A stretch of DNA of 64,000 bases from Bradyrhizobium stylosanthis (GCF_001641335.1 NZ_LVEM01000002.1:487755-551754); one strand, 5' to 3'. Positions 40,580-50,220 are shown, counted from the first letter of the stretch. Program-made: numbers and translations. The notes: a model not told the origin generated them from the letters alone.

Positions 40580-41035
40580 TTAGGACGTCGGCTTGTCGTC
40601 GTCGAGCGGGACGCAATAGAGCTCGAGCCGGTGATCGACCAGCTTGTAGCCGAGCTTGCGGGCGATCTCCGCCTGCAGCTTCTCGATCTCCTCGGAGGTG
40701 AACTCGATCACCTTGCCGTCGCGCAGATTGATGAGATGATCGTGATGGCTGTCGCGCATCGTTTCGTAGCGCGCGCGGCCCTCGCGGAAATCATGGCGTT
40801 CGATGATACCGGCATCCTCGAACAGCTTGACGGTGCGATACACGGTCGAGATCGAGATCTTGTCGTCGACGGCGACGCAGCGCCGGTACAATTCCTCGAC
40901 ATCGGGATGATCGACCGCCTCCGCGAGCACGCGCGCGATGACGCGGCGCTGCTCAGTCATGCGCATGCCGGTTGCGGCACAGCGCGCCTCGATGCCGGAC
41001 GCCTTGGATGCAGAAGAAGGTTTCAGTGCGGTCAT
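40580..41035 (-). CDS. fur: Fur-family iron (or manganese) regulator
   Basis: Start ATG 41035 (MTALKPSSASKASGIEARC) gives 151 residues. The winged helix reads MRMTEQRRVIARVLAEA and ISISTVYRTVKLFEDAGII. The metal-binding hinge has YETMRDSHHDHLINLRDGKVIEF (HHDH) and further His/Glu in the dimer domain; the CxxC motifs of zinc-type Fur are absent. In B. japonicum the Fur orthologue has this size and this neighbourhood (tsaB-rimI-fur-miaB). It regulates irr there, which is also in this window; rhizobial relatives called Mur sense Mn. Confidence 0.92.
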   Translation of the reverse strand: MTALKPSSASKASGIEARCAATGMRMTEQRRVIARVLAEAVDHPDVEELYRRCVAVDDKISISTVYRTVKLFEDAGIIERHDFREGRARYETMRDSHHDHLINLRDGKVIEFTSEEIEKLQAEIARKLGYKLVDHRLELYCVPLDDDKPTS

Positions 41036-41072
41036 GATCTGTCTGCCTGAGGGGCGCTTTCTGCCATCAATG

Positions 41073-41558
41073 TTACGACAAGTCACGCCGCATCAGAAGG
41101 GCGTTCAATTGTTCCCCGTTCGGCTGCTTATAGTAGCGTTCGCGGCGTCCGACCACCATGAATCCGGCCCGGTCGTACAGCCGCCGGGCCGGCTGGTTAT
41201 TTTCCTCAACTTCGAGAAATATCGTGCGCACGCCGCGGCCTGCGAGATGGCCGAGATGGGTCATCAGCAGCGTGCGGGAGAGCCCGCGGCCGCGACTGGC
41301 CTGGTCGACCGCGATCGAGAGAATCTCCGCCTCGTCCGCGCCGATGCGCGATACCGCAAAGCCGATCGTCTTGCGGCCGAGGCGCAGCCGGTGCACGAGC
41401 GTGTTGCGCTCGCTCATCATGCTCTCGAACTCGCCTTCGCCCCAGCCGTGCGCGAAGGAGGCGCCGTGAAGTTGTGCCAGCCGCGCGGCATCGCGCGCCG
41501 ACGCGGGCTCGACGGCGGCGGTGCCGCCGCGCCACCATTCCGACAACCATCCGATCAT
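41073..41558 (-). CDS. rimI: RimI-like ribosomal protein N-acetyltransferase (GNAT)
   Basis: 161 residues from ATG 41558 (MIGWLSEWWRGG), whose start overlaps the tsaB stop as ATGA. GNAT fold with the acetyl-CoA loop ASRGRGLSRTLLMTHLGHL and the signature RTIFLEVEENNQPARRLYDRAGF, RRERYYKQPNGE. RimI acetylates the N-terminal Ala of S18; the fixed pairing with tsaB across bacteria supports the name. Confidence 0.93.
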   Translation of the reverse strand: MIGWLSEWWRGGTAAVEPASARDAARLAQLHGASFAHGWGEGEFESMMSERNTLVHRLRLGRKTIGFAVSRIGADEAEILSIAVDQASRGRGLSRTLLMTHLGHLAGRGVRTIFLEVEENNQPARRLYDRAGFMVVGRRERYYKQPNGEQLNALLMRRDLS

Positions 41559-42247
41559 GAGCTTGCGGCTTGTGCGAACTGAGGAGCTGCGGCCGGCTTT
41601 GCGTCGGGCGCCTTCAGATAGAACGGCCGCGCCGGCGTCGTCTCGGGATCGGCCGCGGCGCCAAGCCAGGCGACCCAGCCGATGTCGGGCGCAGCTTGCG
41701 CGTCGACCGCGACCGGCTGCGGCGCATCCTTCGGCCATCGATCGGCGAGGATGCTGGCGGCATTGCCGACCAGATGCGGCGCACCGAATTGCGAGGCCGC
41801 GATCGCCTCGTCGATGGGCGCGACAGCGGGCCGCACCAGCGGGCTGCCGTCGCCTGCGACGATCTGGAAATAGACGTGATCGTGACGGGCATCGATCGCG
41901 GAAATCACCGGCGCCGGTTTGCTCTGGCCGACGACGGTGGCGGCATAGGCGGACAGCGTCGTCAGTCCGACCGCCGGCCGTTTCGCCGCGAGCGCAAGGC
42001 CGCGCGCCGCGGAAATGCCGACGCGCAGGCCGGTGAAGCTGCCGGGGCCGACCGTGACGGCGATGCGGTCGAGCGAGGTGAAGGCGAGATTGGCCGATTG
42101 CATCACGCGCGCGATCATCGGCATCAGCGCTTCGGCATGGCCGCGCTTCATGAGCTGCGACTCCTGGGCGAGGAGTTCGCCGGCGTCGGTGTCGAGCACG
42201 GCGGCCGCGCACGCCTCAAGTGCAGTGTCGATGGCAAGGATCAGCAT
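41555..42247 (-). CDS. tsaB: TsaB, tRNA threonylcarbamoyladenosine biosynthesis protein
   Basis: 230 residues of the ASKHA fold (MLILAIDTALEACAAAVL, GPGSFTGLRVGISAARGLA). TsaB is the non-catalytic partner of TsaD and TsaE in making t6A at A37 of ANN-decoding tRNAs. It is first of tsaB-rimI, with fur downstream. No tsaD in the window. Confidence 0.95.
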   Translation of the reverse strand: MLILAIDTALEACAAAVLDTDAGELLAQESQLMKRGHAEALMPMIARVMQSANLAFTSLDRIAVTVGPGSFTGLRVGISAARGLALAAKRPAVGLTTLSAYAATVVGQSKPAPVISAIDARHDHVYFQIVAGDGSPLVRPAVAPIDEAIAASQFGAPHLVGNAASILADRWPKDAPQPVAVDAQAAPDIGWVAWLGAAADPETTPARPFYLKAPDAKPAAAPQFAQAASS

Positions 42248-42552
42248 CGAATCAGCTTAGTCGGTCGGGCCGCGGTCGAACCAGTGCAAGTTTGATTTCT
42301 CGACAGGCGCACGATCGGTCCCGTAATTCTACGTGGACGCGAAGTCGATAAAATTTTCGCGCCCCTTTTTCGAAGCAGATGCATGGATTTGCAACCTTAG
42401 AGATGTCTAAGTACTTGAAATAATGACATTTTAAGCAATCATTAGTGAGCCAATGACACGGTCGGGCGACAGGAGAGCGAGTCAATGGCGACTCGGACGG
42501 CGCATCGGCGGATCAAGCCGCGCCCGTTTCGGTCATTTGGAAGGATTCATTT
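42248..42552. other. 305-base AT-rich gap between tsaB and the chemoreceptor
   Basis: Divergent promoter region, clearly richer in A+T than its surroundings around 42340-42450 (GATAAAATTTTCGCGCCCC, ATAATGACATTTTAAG). At 42485 an ATG with a good ribosome site (AGGAGAG) opens an 84-codon frame that overlaps the chemoreceptor start in another frame, so it may be a leader peptide. No repeat or terminator seen. Confidence 0.5.
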
Positions 42553-44238
42553 ATGTCTTTTTGGCGAAGCGGTTCTTCGGCAAAGGAGGCTTTGGCTCAG
42601 GTCATTGCGCTGGGCAAGTCGCAGGCGGTCATCGAATTCCATCTCGACGGCACCATCATCACGGCCAATCAGAATTTCCTGGACGCGGTGGGCTATCGGC
42701 TCGACGAGATCGCGGGCAAGCACCACAGCATGTTCGTGATGCGCGAGGAGCGGGACAGCGCGGCCTATCGCGAGTTCTGGGCGCGGCTCGGCCGCGGCGA
42801 ATATCAATCCGCCGAGTACAAGCGGCTCGGCAAGGGCGGCCGCGAGATATGGATCCAGGCGTCCTACAACCCGATCATCGACGAGGCCGGCAAGCCGGTG
42901 AAGGTCGTCAAGTTCGCCACCGATATCACCGCGCGCAAGATCCGCAGCCTCGAGGACGCCGGCAAGATCCTTGCGATCGGCCGTGCCCAGGCGGTGATCG
43001 AGTTCGCTCTCGACGGCACCATCATCACCGCCAACGAGAATTTCCTGGCCACGCTCGGCTACCGGCTCGACGAGATCCAGGGCCGCCATCACAGCATGTT
43101 CACCGGACCCGGTGAGCGCGACAGCGCGGCCTATCGCGAATTCTGGGCGAAGCTCGCGCGCGGCGAATTCCAGTCCGGCGAGTACAAGCGCTTCGGCAAG
43201 GGCGGGAAGGAGATCTGGATCCTCGCCTCCTACAATCCGATCCTCGACGACGCCGGCAAGCCGTTCAAGGTGGTGAAGTTCGCCACCGACGTCAGCGCGC
43301 AGAAGCTGTCGAATGCGAATTTCGCAGGGCAGATCGAGGCCATCGGCAAGTCGCAGGCCGTGATCGAGTTCAGCATGGACGGGAAGGTTTTGACCGCCAA
43401 CGAGAACTTCCTCGGCGCGCTCGGCTACACGCTGGCCGAGATCGTCGGCCGGCATCACAGCATGTTCGTCGGCGCGGAGGAGCGCGACAGCGAAGCCTAT
43501 CGCGCCTTCTGGGCCAGGCTGAACGCCGGTGAATTCCAGTCCGGCGAATATCAGCGCGTCGGCAAGGGCGGCCGGCAGGTCTTCATCCAGGCGTCCTACA
43601 ACCCGATCCGCGATCTCAACGGCAATCCGTTCAAGGTCGTGAAATACGCCTCCGACACCACCGACCAAGTGATCGCGCGCAAGCGCAGCGAGAAGGTGCG
43701 CGACATGATGGAATCCGTCGCCGCCGGCGCGGAGGAGCTCAACGCCTCGGTGCGCGAGATCGCGGAGGCGATGACGCGCTCGCGCGAGACCGCATCGACC
43801 GCGGTCGACCGGGTCGAGGCGGCCGACCAGCAGGCGCACCGGCTGACGCAGGCGGCGGAATCGATGAGCATGATCGTGCAGCTTATCGGCAGCATCACCG
43901 GCCAGATCAACCTGCTGGCGCTCAATGCCACCATCGAATCCGCGCGCGCCGGTGAGGCCGGCCGCGGCTTTGCCGTGGTCGCGTCCGAAGTGAAGAGCCT
44001 CGCCAATCAGGCCAAGCAGGCTGCCGACAGGATCGAGCAGGAGATCGGCAATCTGAGCGGTATCTCGGTCGACGTCGTCGCCGCGCTGGAGCAGATCAAG
44101 AGCGCGATCCAGGGCGTCAGCGAGTATGTCTCGTCAACGGCCGCCGCCGTCGAGGAGCAGAGCACGGTCACCAGCGAGATGTCGGCGAACATGCGCAAGG
44201 CCGCGGAAGAAGCGGCGAGCATCGGCCAGGCGGCGTAG
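42553..44238 (+). CDS. Soluble chemoreceptor with three tandem PAS domains
   Basis: 561 residues, no signal or membrane segment and no HAMP domain. Three PAS units of about 122 residues repeat in tandem (QAVIEF at residues 24, 147 and 269; each contains HHSMF and an ERDSxAYRxFW helix and ends KVVKFATD or KVVKYASD). The MCP signalling domain follows from about 380, with the CheA/CheW-contact tip [35 protein letters not shown]. There is no C-terminal CheR/CheB tether pentapeptide. Layout resembles BdlA of Pseudomonas and Aer-like cytoplasmic receptors, so a redox, oxygen or energy sensor is likely; heme or FAD binding is not shown. No che genes nearby. Confidence 0.93.
   Translation: MSFWRSGSSAKEALAQVIALGKSQAVIEFHLDGTIITANQNFLDAVGYRLDEIAGKHHSMFVMREERDSAAYREFWARLGRGEYQSAEYKRLGKGGREIWIQASYNPIIDEAGKPVKVVKFATDITARKIRSLEDAGKILAIGRAQAVIEFALDGTIITANENFLATLGYRLDEIQGRHHSMFTGPGERDSAAYREFWAKLARGEFQSGEYKRFGKGGKEIWILASYNPILDDAGKPFKVVKFATDVSAQKLSNANFAGQIEAIGKSQAVIEFSMDGKVLTANENFLGALGYTLAEIVGRHHSMFVGAEERDSEAYRAFWARLNAGEFQSGEYQRVGKGGRQVFIQASYNPIRDLNGNPFKVVKYASDTTDQVIARKRSEKVRDMMESVAAGAEELNASVREIAEAMTRSRETASTAVDRVEAADQQAHRLTQAAESMSMIVQLIGSITGQINLLALNATIESARAGEAGRGFAVVASEVKSLANQAKQAADRIEQEIGNLSGISVDVVAALEQIKSAIQGVSEYVSSTAAAVEEQSTVTSEMSANMRKAAEEAASIGQAA
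42595..43669 (+). repeat. Three-copy internal tandem duplication encoding PAS domains
   Basis: The three PAS copies start in the same phase at about 42622, 42991 and 43357 (369 and 366 bases apart) and are strongly similar at DNA level, for example GACGGCACCATCATCAC in units one and two. This indicates duplication within the gene in fairly recent evolutionary time. Confidence 0.8.
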
Positions 44239-44248
44239 AATTGATGAT

Positions 44249-44352
44249 GTCATTCCGGGGCGACGCGTAGCATCGAACTCTGGTGCACAATTGCGCACCA
44301 GAGAATCTCGAGATTCCGGGTTCGGTCCTGACGGACCGCCCCGGAATGACGA
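44249..44352. repeat. Dispersed palindromic repeat, family D
   Basis: GTCATTCCGGGGCGACGCG ... CTCTGGTGCACAATTGCGCACCAGAG inner palindrome ... CCGCCCCGGAATGACGAC. Fills the gap between the converging chemoreceptor and nfuA genes. Confidence 0.8.
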
Positions 44353-44360
44353 CTTCGTCG

Positions 44361-44930
44361 TCACATCGGCCGGACTTCGACCACGTCGGGCACGAAATGC
44401 TTCAGCAAATTCTGGATGCCGTGCTGGAGCGTTGCGGTCGATGACGGGCAGCCGGAGCAGGCGCCCTTCATGTTGAGATAGACGACGCCGTCCTTGAAGC
44501 CGCGGAAGGTGATGTCGCCGCCGTCATTGGCGACCGCCGGCCGCACGCGGGTCTCGATCAGGTCCTTGATCATATCGACCGTCTCGGCATCGGCCTCGTC
44601 GAAGAACTCGTCCTCGTCGTCGAGATCGACATCGCCCTGAGCCGCGCCGTCGGCGAGCAGCGGCGCGCCGGACATGTAGTGCTCCATGATGGCGCCGAGG
44701 ATCGCGGGCTTGAGCTGCTGCCACTCACCGCTCGCCTTGGTCACGGTGATGAAATCCGATCCGTAGAACACGCCGGTGACGCCGGGCACGTCGAACAGCT
44801 TTTCGGCCAGCGGCGAGCGCACGGCCGATTCGCGGCTCGAAAATTCCATGGGGTTGCCGTCGGTCACGACGCGGCCGGGAATGAACTTCAGCGTGGCGGG
44901 ATTGGGGGTCGCTTCGGTTTGAATGAACAT
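44361..44930 (-). CDS. NfuA-type iron-sulfur cluster carrier
   Basis: Start ATG 44930 (MFIQTEATPNPATLKFIPG) with GGAG upstream gives 189 residues. An N-terminal Nfu_N domain (about 1-90) is followed by an acidic linker and a NifU-like domain with the cluster ligands CSGCPSS (CxxC, about residue 160). This is the mitochondrial NFU1-like arrangement common in alphaproteobacteria. It assembles or carries a 4Fe-4S cluster to target enzymes. No suf or isc gene nearby. Confidence 0.93.
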   Translation of the reverse strand: MFIQTEATPNPATLKFIPGRVVTDGNPMEFSSRESAVRSPLAEKLFDVPGVTGVFYGSDFITVTKASGEWQQLKPAILGAIMEHYMSGAPLLADGAAQGDVDLDDEDEFFDEADAETVDMIKDLIETRVRPAVANDGGDITFRGFKDGVVYLNMKGACSGCPSSTATLQHGIQNLLKHFVPDVVEVRPM

Positions 44931-45069
44931 GGTTTTCTCCAGACGTCGCCGGTTCAAGGCCGGCGCGTGCTCTCTTCCCTAGCAGATGGCGACGGCGAAC
45001 GCACGATCAAGGGGGATCGAGGCTGTTTCGTTGTTATTTCAGCGGGTTAGGCGGCAAAAGGCCTTTGCG

Positions 45070-45158
45070 TCGTCATGGCCGGGCTTGTCCCGGCCATCCA
45101 CGCCTTGCTCCGCGGAATCAAGAACGTGGATGCCCGGGACAAGCCCGGACATGACGGG
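45070..45158. repeat. Dispersed palindromic repeat, family C
   Basis: CGTCATGGCCGGGCTTGTCC ... CCATCCACG ... GTGGATGCCCGGGACAAG ... CATGACGG: long near-perfect hairpin between usp and nfuA. Confidence 0.85.
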
Positions 45159-45166
45159 CCCCTGAA

Positions 45167-45661
45167 CTACGACAGCGAATCCACGCTCTGGTCGCTCAGC
45201 GCGCCCGAAATGACCGTCACCGGCACCGGGAACGTGCCGAGCGCATGCGAGAGCAGCGAGACCAGGGGGCCCGGACCTTCCGCGCCGGGACTGGCGGCGA
45301 GCACCAGCATGGCGATATCAGGGTCCTCGTCGATGACCGCGAGCAGCTGTTCCATGGCCGCACCTTCGCGGATCACTCGTTCCGGCGTGATCGCGGCGAT
45401 GCCGTTGGCTCTCCCGGCGGCGCGGTCGAGCGCGGCTTCGGCGGCCTCATGTGCCTCGGCGCGCATGATCTCGGCGACACCAAGCCATTCCTGCGTTTGC
45501 TCCTCAGGCTCGATGATGCGCAGCATCACCACGCCGCCGCCGGCGCGGATCGCCCAGCGGCTGGCGTAATAGACCGCGCGATCCCATTCGGCGCTGTCGT
45601 CGACGATGACGAGGCATTTGGGCTTGTGACCCGGCTCGAAGCAAAGTCGCTTGCTGGTCAT
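45167..45661 (-). CDS. Universal stress protein
   Basis: Start ATG 45661 (MTSKRLCFEPGHKPKCLVIV) gives 164 residues. UspA fold: KCLVIVDDSAEWDRAVYYASRWA at the start, DIAMLVLAASPGAEGPGPLVSLLS and VPVTVIS near the end. The ATP loop (GxxGxxxxGS) is only partly matched, so nucleotide binding is uncertain. Precise role unknown. Confidence 0.85.
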   Translation of the reverse strand: MTSKRLCFEPGHKPKCLVIVDDSAEWDRAVYYASRWAIRAGGGVVMLRIIEPEEQTQEWLGVAEIMRAEAHEAAEAALDRAAGRANGIAAITPERVIREGAAMEQLLAVIDEDPDIAMLVLAASPGAEGPGPLVSLLSHALGTFPVPVTVISGALSDQSVDSLS

Positions 45662-45737
45662 GCATGTCCCGGAATGTGCAAGACCGATATGCTGCCACGC
45701 CGCAGCCGCTTTCGACAAGCGGCGTCAATGACCGCGG

Positions 45738-46133
45738 TCAGGCCGATCGGTCCCAGGGGATCGGCGCGGGCGCCTTTGCGGCCGCAACACTCTCGGCGTC
45801 GCCGGGCTGCACCGCGATGATATGCCGGTATTCGAACGGAAGCTCGGTTCCGTGCCAGAATTCATCGTTCTCGGCGATCGAATGCGGCTGGTTGGCGAGC
45901 ATGCCGACATAGCCATCCGGCGTGTGCTCGCGGATGATCACCCACATCCGTTCGACGGCCGGATGCTCGTCGCCCTCGACGGTGATCTCGAAGATCAACT
46001 TGGCGTAGTCGCCCACCCGGAGCATCTTGCGGAGGGCCAGGTCCGGAATCTGAAACGTTGCGGGCGCCTCGCGGTGCCGCTCCTCGCCATCGTTGAGGCG
46101 CCAGCCGTCTCTGTGAAGGTCCGGCGCTCTCAT
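45738..46133 (-). CDS. DUF2314-like protein
   Basis: 131 residues. The core (LALRKMLRVGDYAKLIFEI, RMWVIIREHTPDGYVGML, LPFEYRHII) resembles the DUF2314/YegJ-type family, found widely without an assigned function. No signal peptide or enzyme motif. It lies 13 bases after trpS's stop on the same strand, so co-transcription with trpS is possible. Confidence 0.7.
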   Translation of the reverse strand: MRAPDLHRDGWRLNDGEERHREAPATFQIPDLALRKMLRVGDYAKLIFEITVEGDEHPAVERMWVIIREHTPDGYVGMLANQPHSIAENDEFWHGTELPFEYRHIIAVQPGDAESVAAAKAPAPIPWDRSA

Positions 46134-46146
46134 CGATGCGGTCTCT

Positions 46147-47199
46147 CTATCGGCGGCGGATGAACCCGACGATGTCCTTCGAGAGCTTCATGGTCTCGTC
46201 GGCGATGGCGCGGGCCCGGTCGGAACCCTCGTTCAGGATGGTGTCGATATGGCCGGGGTCGGCGACGAGGCGCTTCATCTCGCCGGCGATCGGCGCGAGC
46301 TTGGTCACGCACAGCTCGGCCAGCGCGTTCTTGAAGCTGGAGAACTGGCCGGCGCCGAATTCACGGAGCACGTCGGCCTTGGAGCGGCCGGAGAGCGCGG
46401 CGAAGATTCCGACGAGATTGTCGGCCTCGGGGCGCGCTTCCAGGCCCTTCTCTTCGGTCGGCAGCGGCTCCGGATCGGTCTTCGCCTTGCGGATCTTCTG
46501 CGCGATGGTGTCGGCATCGTCGGTGAGGTTGATGCGCGAATTGTCGGAGGCATCCGACTTCGACATCTTCTTGGTGCCGTCGCGCAGGCTCATCACGCGC
46601 GTCGCCGGGCCGGTGATCAGCGGTTCCGGCAGCGGGAAGAACAGGCCGTCATTGGCGCCCTGGGCGCGAATGGAATCGGCGAAGTCGTTGTTGAACTTCT
46701 GCGCGATGTCGCGCGAGAGCTCGAGATGCTGCTTCTGGTCCTCGCCGACCGGAACGTGGGTGGCGCGGTAGAGCAGGATGTCGGCGGCCATCAGCACGGG
46801 ATAGTCGAACAGACCGACCGAGGCGTTCTCGCGGTCCTTGCCCGCCTTCTCCTTGAACTGGGTCATGCGGCCGAGCCAGCCCATGCGCGCGACGCAGTTG
46901 AAGATCCAGGCGAGCTCGGCGTGGCCCGAGACCTGGCTCTGGTTGAACACGATGTGCTTCTTCGGGTCGATGCCGCTGGCGATGAACGCCGCGGTGACCT
47001 CGCGGGTGTTGCGCGCGAGCTCGACCGGGCCGCCCCAGACGTCCACGCCCTGCGTGATCGCGTGCATGTCCACGACGCAATAGATGCAGTTGTGAGTTTC
47101 CTGCATCTTCACGAAGTTGACGATGGCGCCGAGATAGTTGCCGAGGTGCAGATTGCCCGTCGGCTGGACGCCCGAAAAAACCCGTTCAACGAATGGCAT
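46147..47199 (-). CDS. trpS: Tryptophanyl-tRNA synthetase
   Basis: Start ATG 47199 ([15 protein letters not shown]) with GGAAGG upstream gives 350 residues. Class I synthetase with the HIGH-type motif HLGNY and KMSKSD loop intact. The Trp-pocket region ([23 protein letters not shown]) is normal. Follows murJ by 81 bases on the same strand, the conserved rhizobial murJ-trpS order. Confidence 0.97.
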   Translation of the reverse strand: MPFVERVFSGVQPTGNLHLGNYLGAIVNFVKMQETHNCIYCVVDMHAITQGVDVWGGPVELARNTREVTAAFIASGIDPKKHIVFNQSQVSGHAELAWIFNCVARMGWLGRMTQFKEKAGKDRENASVGLFDYPVLMAADILLYRATHVPVGEDQKQHLELSRDIAQKFNNDFADSIRAQGANDGLFFPLPEPLITGPATRVMSLRDGTKKMSKSDASDNSRINLTDDADTIAQKIRKAKTDPEPLPTEEKGLEARPEADNLVGIFAALSGRSKADVLREFGAGQFSSFKNALAELCVTKLAPIAGEMKRLVADPGHIDTILNEGSDRARAIADETMKLSKDIVGFIRRR

Positions 47200-47280
47200 G
47201 GTCGGCCTTCCCATAGGTATTCGCCGTCGTTTCCAACAGCGGCGCTGCCCCGTCAAGGGTAATTCGCTGGTCCGGCCGGT

Positions 47281-48813
47281 TCAGGCGGGCCGCTTCAGGG
47301 CAGAAGCCGCCTCGCGCCACGAGGCCGCGCCGAGGATCTGGAGGAGCACGGCGTAGACGGCGATCCCCGCCCCGATCTGCAGGCCCAGCACGACGAAGCG
47401 GATCAGGCCATGCGCCTCTGACGGCACGAGACCGATGGTCAGCCAGAGCAGGGCGCCCATGGCCGCGGCGGCGAGCACGATCCGCGGCAGCCGCTTTCGC
47501 GCGGCGACGTCGACCGAGAAGCCGAACTCGCCGGTGCCCTTCCGGAGCAGGGAGAGCGCGCTGCTCCAGGCCCCGGCTGCGATGCTCGCGGCGATGCCGC
47601 TCGCGCCGTAGAAATGACCGAGCAGCACGGCGAGGGCGACCGCGACCAAAAAGCCTTTGGCCGTGGCGAGCAGCGGCGCCATGGTGTCGCCGCGGGCGAA
47701 GAAGGCCGGCGACAGTGCCTTGATCAGCACATGTGCCGGCAGCCCCAGCGCCAGCCACATCAGCGCACGGGCGGTCGCCGCGCTGTCGTCCGCGCCGAAC
47801 GCGCCGTGCTCGAACAGCAGCCGCACGATCGGCTCGGCCAGCACGATCAGGCCGAGCGTCGCCGGCAGCGCGAGCCCGGTCGCAAGCTCCAGCGCGCGCG
47901 ATTCCGCATGCGCCACCGCGTCACGGTCGCCGCTGGTGACGGCCCGCGTCAGCTCCGGCACCAGCACCGTGCCCATGGCGACGCCGACGATGCCGAGCGG
48001 CAGCTCGATCAGGCGGTTGGCGAAATAGAGCCACGAGACGGCCGATGGCGTCGCAGATGCGATGATCGCGCCCGCGACCATCAGCCATTGCGGGCCCGAG
48101 CTTGCGATCATGCCTGGAATCGCCTTGGCGAAGAAGCCGCGCATCTCCTTGTCGAAGCTTGCACGTAACGGCGTCGCCAGGTTAGCGCTCCGCTGCGACA
48201 GCAGCATCAGCAGTTGCAGCAGGCCGGCCACGCCGACGGTGGCCGCCAGCATCCACGCGGCAAAACCGGCATCGGCGTGCCAGACCAGCAGCATCGCAAT
48301 TGCGGCGATCAGCGCGATGTTGAAGAGCAGCGGCGAGAATGCCGTCAGCGCAAAGCGCCCCTGCGCGTTGAGCAGTCCCATCAGCACCGTGACGGGGCCG
48401 GCGAAGGCGAGATAGGGCAGCATCAGCCGCGCATTCGCGACCGCGAGATCGAGCGTGCTGCTGCCGAGAAACCCGGGCGCGATCACCGTGATGATCAGCG
48501 GCATCGCCAGTGCGATGACGGCCGAGATCACGATCAGGGCCACGCTGACGGTGCCGAGTACCCGGCCCGCGAAGGCGGATGCGGCCGCTTCGCCGTCGCG
48601 GTCCCGGACGCGCAGCCAGGCCGGGATCAGCGCCGCATTGAGGGCCCCCTCGCTGAGCAGCCGCCGGACCACGTTGACGAGCTGGAACGCCGCCAGGAAC
48701 GCGTCCGCCACCGCGCCGGTGCCGAGCAGGGCGGCGATCATGGAATCGCGCGCAAAGCCGAGGAGCCGCGAGGCCAGCGTTCCCGTCGAAACTGTCAGGA
48801 AGGAGCGGATCAT
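47281..48813 (-). CDS. murJ: MurJ, lipid II flippase
   Basis: Start ATG 48813 (MIRSFLTVSTGTLASRLLGF) gives 510 residues; the open frame upstream is not credible. Fourteen predicted membrane helices of the MOP/MVF exporter fold. Arg and acidic positions typical of MurJ are visible (RLLGFARDSMIAALLGTG, ARGDTMAPLLATAK). Translocates lipid II across the inner membrane for peptidoglycan synthesis. Confidence 0.95.
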   Translation of the reverse strand: MIRSFLTVSTGTLASRLLGFARDSMIAALLGTGAVADAFLAAFQLVNVVRRLLSEGALNAALIPAWLRVRDRDGEAAASAFAGRVLGTVSVALIVISAVIALAMPLIITVIAPGFLGSSTLDLAVANARLMLPYLAFAGPVTVLMGLLNAQGRFALTAFSPLLFNIALIAAIAMLLVWHADAGFAAWMLAATVGVAGLLQLLMLLSQRSANLATPLRASFDKEMRGFFAKAIPGMIASSGPQWLMVAGAIIASATPSAVSWLYFANRLIELPLGIVGVAMGTVLVPELTRAVTSGDRDAVAHAESRALELATGLALPATLGLIVLAEPIVRLLFEHGAFGADDSAATARALMWLALGLPAHVLIKALSPAFFARGDTMAPLLATAKGFLVAVALAVLLGHFYGASGIAASIAAGAWSSALSLLRKGTGEFGFSVDVAARKRLPRIVLAAAAMGALLWLTIGLVPSEAHGLIRFVVLGLQIGAGIAVYAVLLQILGAASWREAASALKRPA

Positions 48814-48999
48814 CGGGTGGATATACCATAGCGTTTTCGAGCGAAGTGGCCTCCGGTTCGCGTGAAGAAAACGCGTCAAAAGACAACGCTCGTTGCTTGC
48901 CCGGGCAGGGCCGGTCGTGATAGGCCGCGAGCCAGATTTCAGGCCGACAGGAAGCGGATTTCTCCGGCAATCGCAATCCGCCAAACAGGATCAAGGTGA

Positions 49000-50001
49000 A
49001 TGGCTGACGTGAAATATGACGTTCTCGGCATCGGCAACGCGCTGTTCGACGTGCTGGTCAGGACCGACGAGGCCTTTCTGGCCAAGCACGGCATGACCAA
49101 GGGCAGCATGTCCCTGATCGACGAGGCCCGGGCCGCCGCCATCTACAAGGACATGGGCCCGGCCACGGAAGTCTCGGGGGGATCCGCCGCCAACACCATC
49201 GTCGGCATCGGCAGCCTGGGGGCCCGCGCGGCCTATGTCGGCAAGGTCAAGGACGATCAGATCGGCAAGCTCTATGTCCACGACATCCGCGCAGCCGGCG
49301 TCGCCTTCAACACGCCCGCCGCCAAGGACGGTCCCGCCACCGGCTGTTCCTATATCCTGGTCACCGGCGACGGTGAGCGCACCATGAACACCTATCTCGG
49401 CGCCGCGCAGGATCTGTCGCCCGCCGACATCGACCCGGCCGAGATCGCCTCCGCCGGCATCGTCTATCTCGAGGGCTATCTCTGGGATCCCAAGAACGCC
49501 AAGGACGCCTTCGTCAAGGCGGCCACGATCGCCCATGAGGCCAAGCGCAAGGTGGCGCTGACGCTGTCGGATTCCTTCTGCGTCGACCGCTACCGCGACG
49601 AGTTTCTGGGTCTGATGCGGAACGGCACCGTGGACATCGTGTTCGCCAACGAGTCCGAGCTGCATTCGCTCTACATGACCTCGGACTTCGACACCGCGCT
49701 GAAGCAGCTGCGCAACGACGTCAAGCTCGGCGTCGTCACCCGCAGCGAGAAGGGCTGCGTGGTGGTGACCCCGACCGACGCCGTCGCGGCGCCGGCCTCG
49801 CCGATCGCGAAACTGGTGGACACCACCGGCGCCGGCGATCTGTTCGCCGCAGGCTTCCTCTACGGTCTTGCGCGCAATCTCGCGCACAAGCAGTGCGGCG
49901 AGCTCGGCGCGCTCGCGGCCGCCGAAGTGATCCAGCACATCGGCGCGCGTCCGCAGGTCTCGCTGAAGGAGCTGGCCCAGCAGCGCGGGCTGACGGTTTA
50001 A
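49000..50001 (+). CDS. PfkB-family carbohydrate/adenosine kinase
   Basis: 333 residues. Ribokinase fold: the substrate motif GGSAANTIVGIGSLG and the catalytic anion-hole motif DTTGAGDLFAAGFLYGL. It groups with the alphaproteobacterial proteins annotated adenosine kinase, which turn adenosine to AMP, but the exact substrate cannot be proved from sequence. It is divergent from murJ with 186 bases between starts. Confidence 0.9.
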   Translation: MADVKYDVLGIGNALFDVLVRTDEAFLAKHGMTKGSMSLIDEARAAAIYKDMGPATEVSGGSAANTIVGIGSLGARAAYVGKVKDDQIGKLYVHDIRAAGVAFNTPAAKDGPATGCSYILVTGDGERTMNTYLGAAQDLSPADIDPAEIASAGIVYLEGYLWDPKNAKDAFVKAATIAHEAKRKVALTLSDSFCVDRYRDEFLGLMRNGTVDIVFANESELHSLYMTSDFDTALKQLRNDVKLGVVTRSEKGCVVVTPTDAVAAPASPIAKLVDTTGAGDLFAAGFLYGLARNLAHKQCGELGALAAAEVIQHIGARPQVSLKELAQQRGLTV

Positions 50002-50015
50002 GGAAAACTCTCTCC

Positions 50016-50102
50016 CCGTCATTGCGAGGAGCGCAGCGACGAAGCAATCCAGAGTCTCTCCGCGACGACAGGCTGGATTGCTTCGCTCCGCTCGCAATGA
50101 CG
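50016..50102. repeat. Dispersed palindromic repeat, family B
   Basis: CCGTCATTGCGAGGAGCGC ... AAGCAATCCAG ... CTGGATTGCTTCGC ... CTCGCAATGACG. Matches the copy at 31212-31295. Confidence 0.85.
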
Positions 50103-50132
50103 ATGTGGATGCAGGTGCCCGCCCACCTTCAG

Positions 50133-50220
50133 CCGTCATGCCCGGGCTTGTCCCGGGCATCCACGTTCTTCCACGCGCGCGGCATTTTCGTGGATGGCCG
50201 GGACAAGCCCGGCCATGACG
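50133..50220. repeat. Dispersed palindromic repeat, family C
   Basis: CCGTCATGCCCGGGCTTGTCC ... CATCCACG ... GTGGATGGCCGGGACAAG ... CATGACG. Directly behind the family B copy, so two different REP types stand in tandem between converging genes. Confidence 0.85.
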
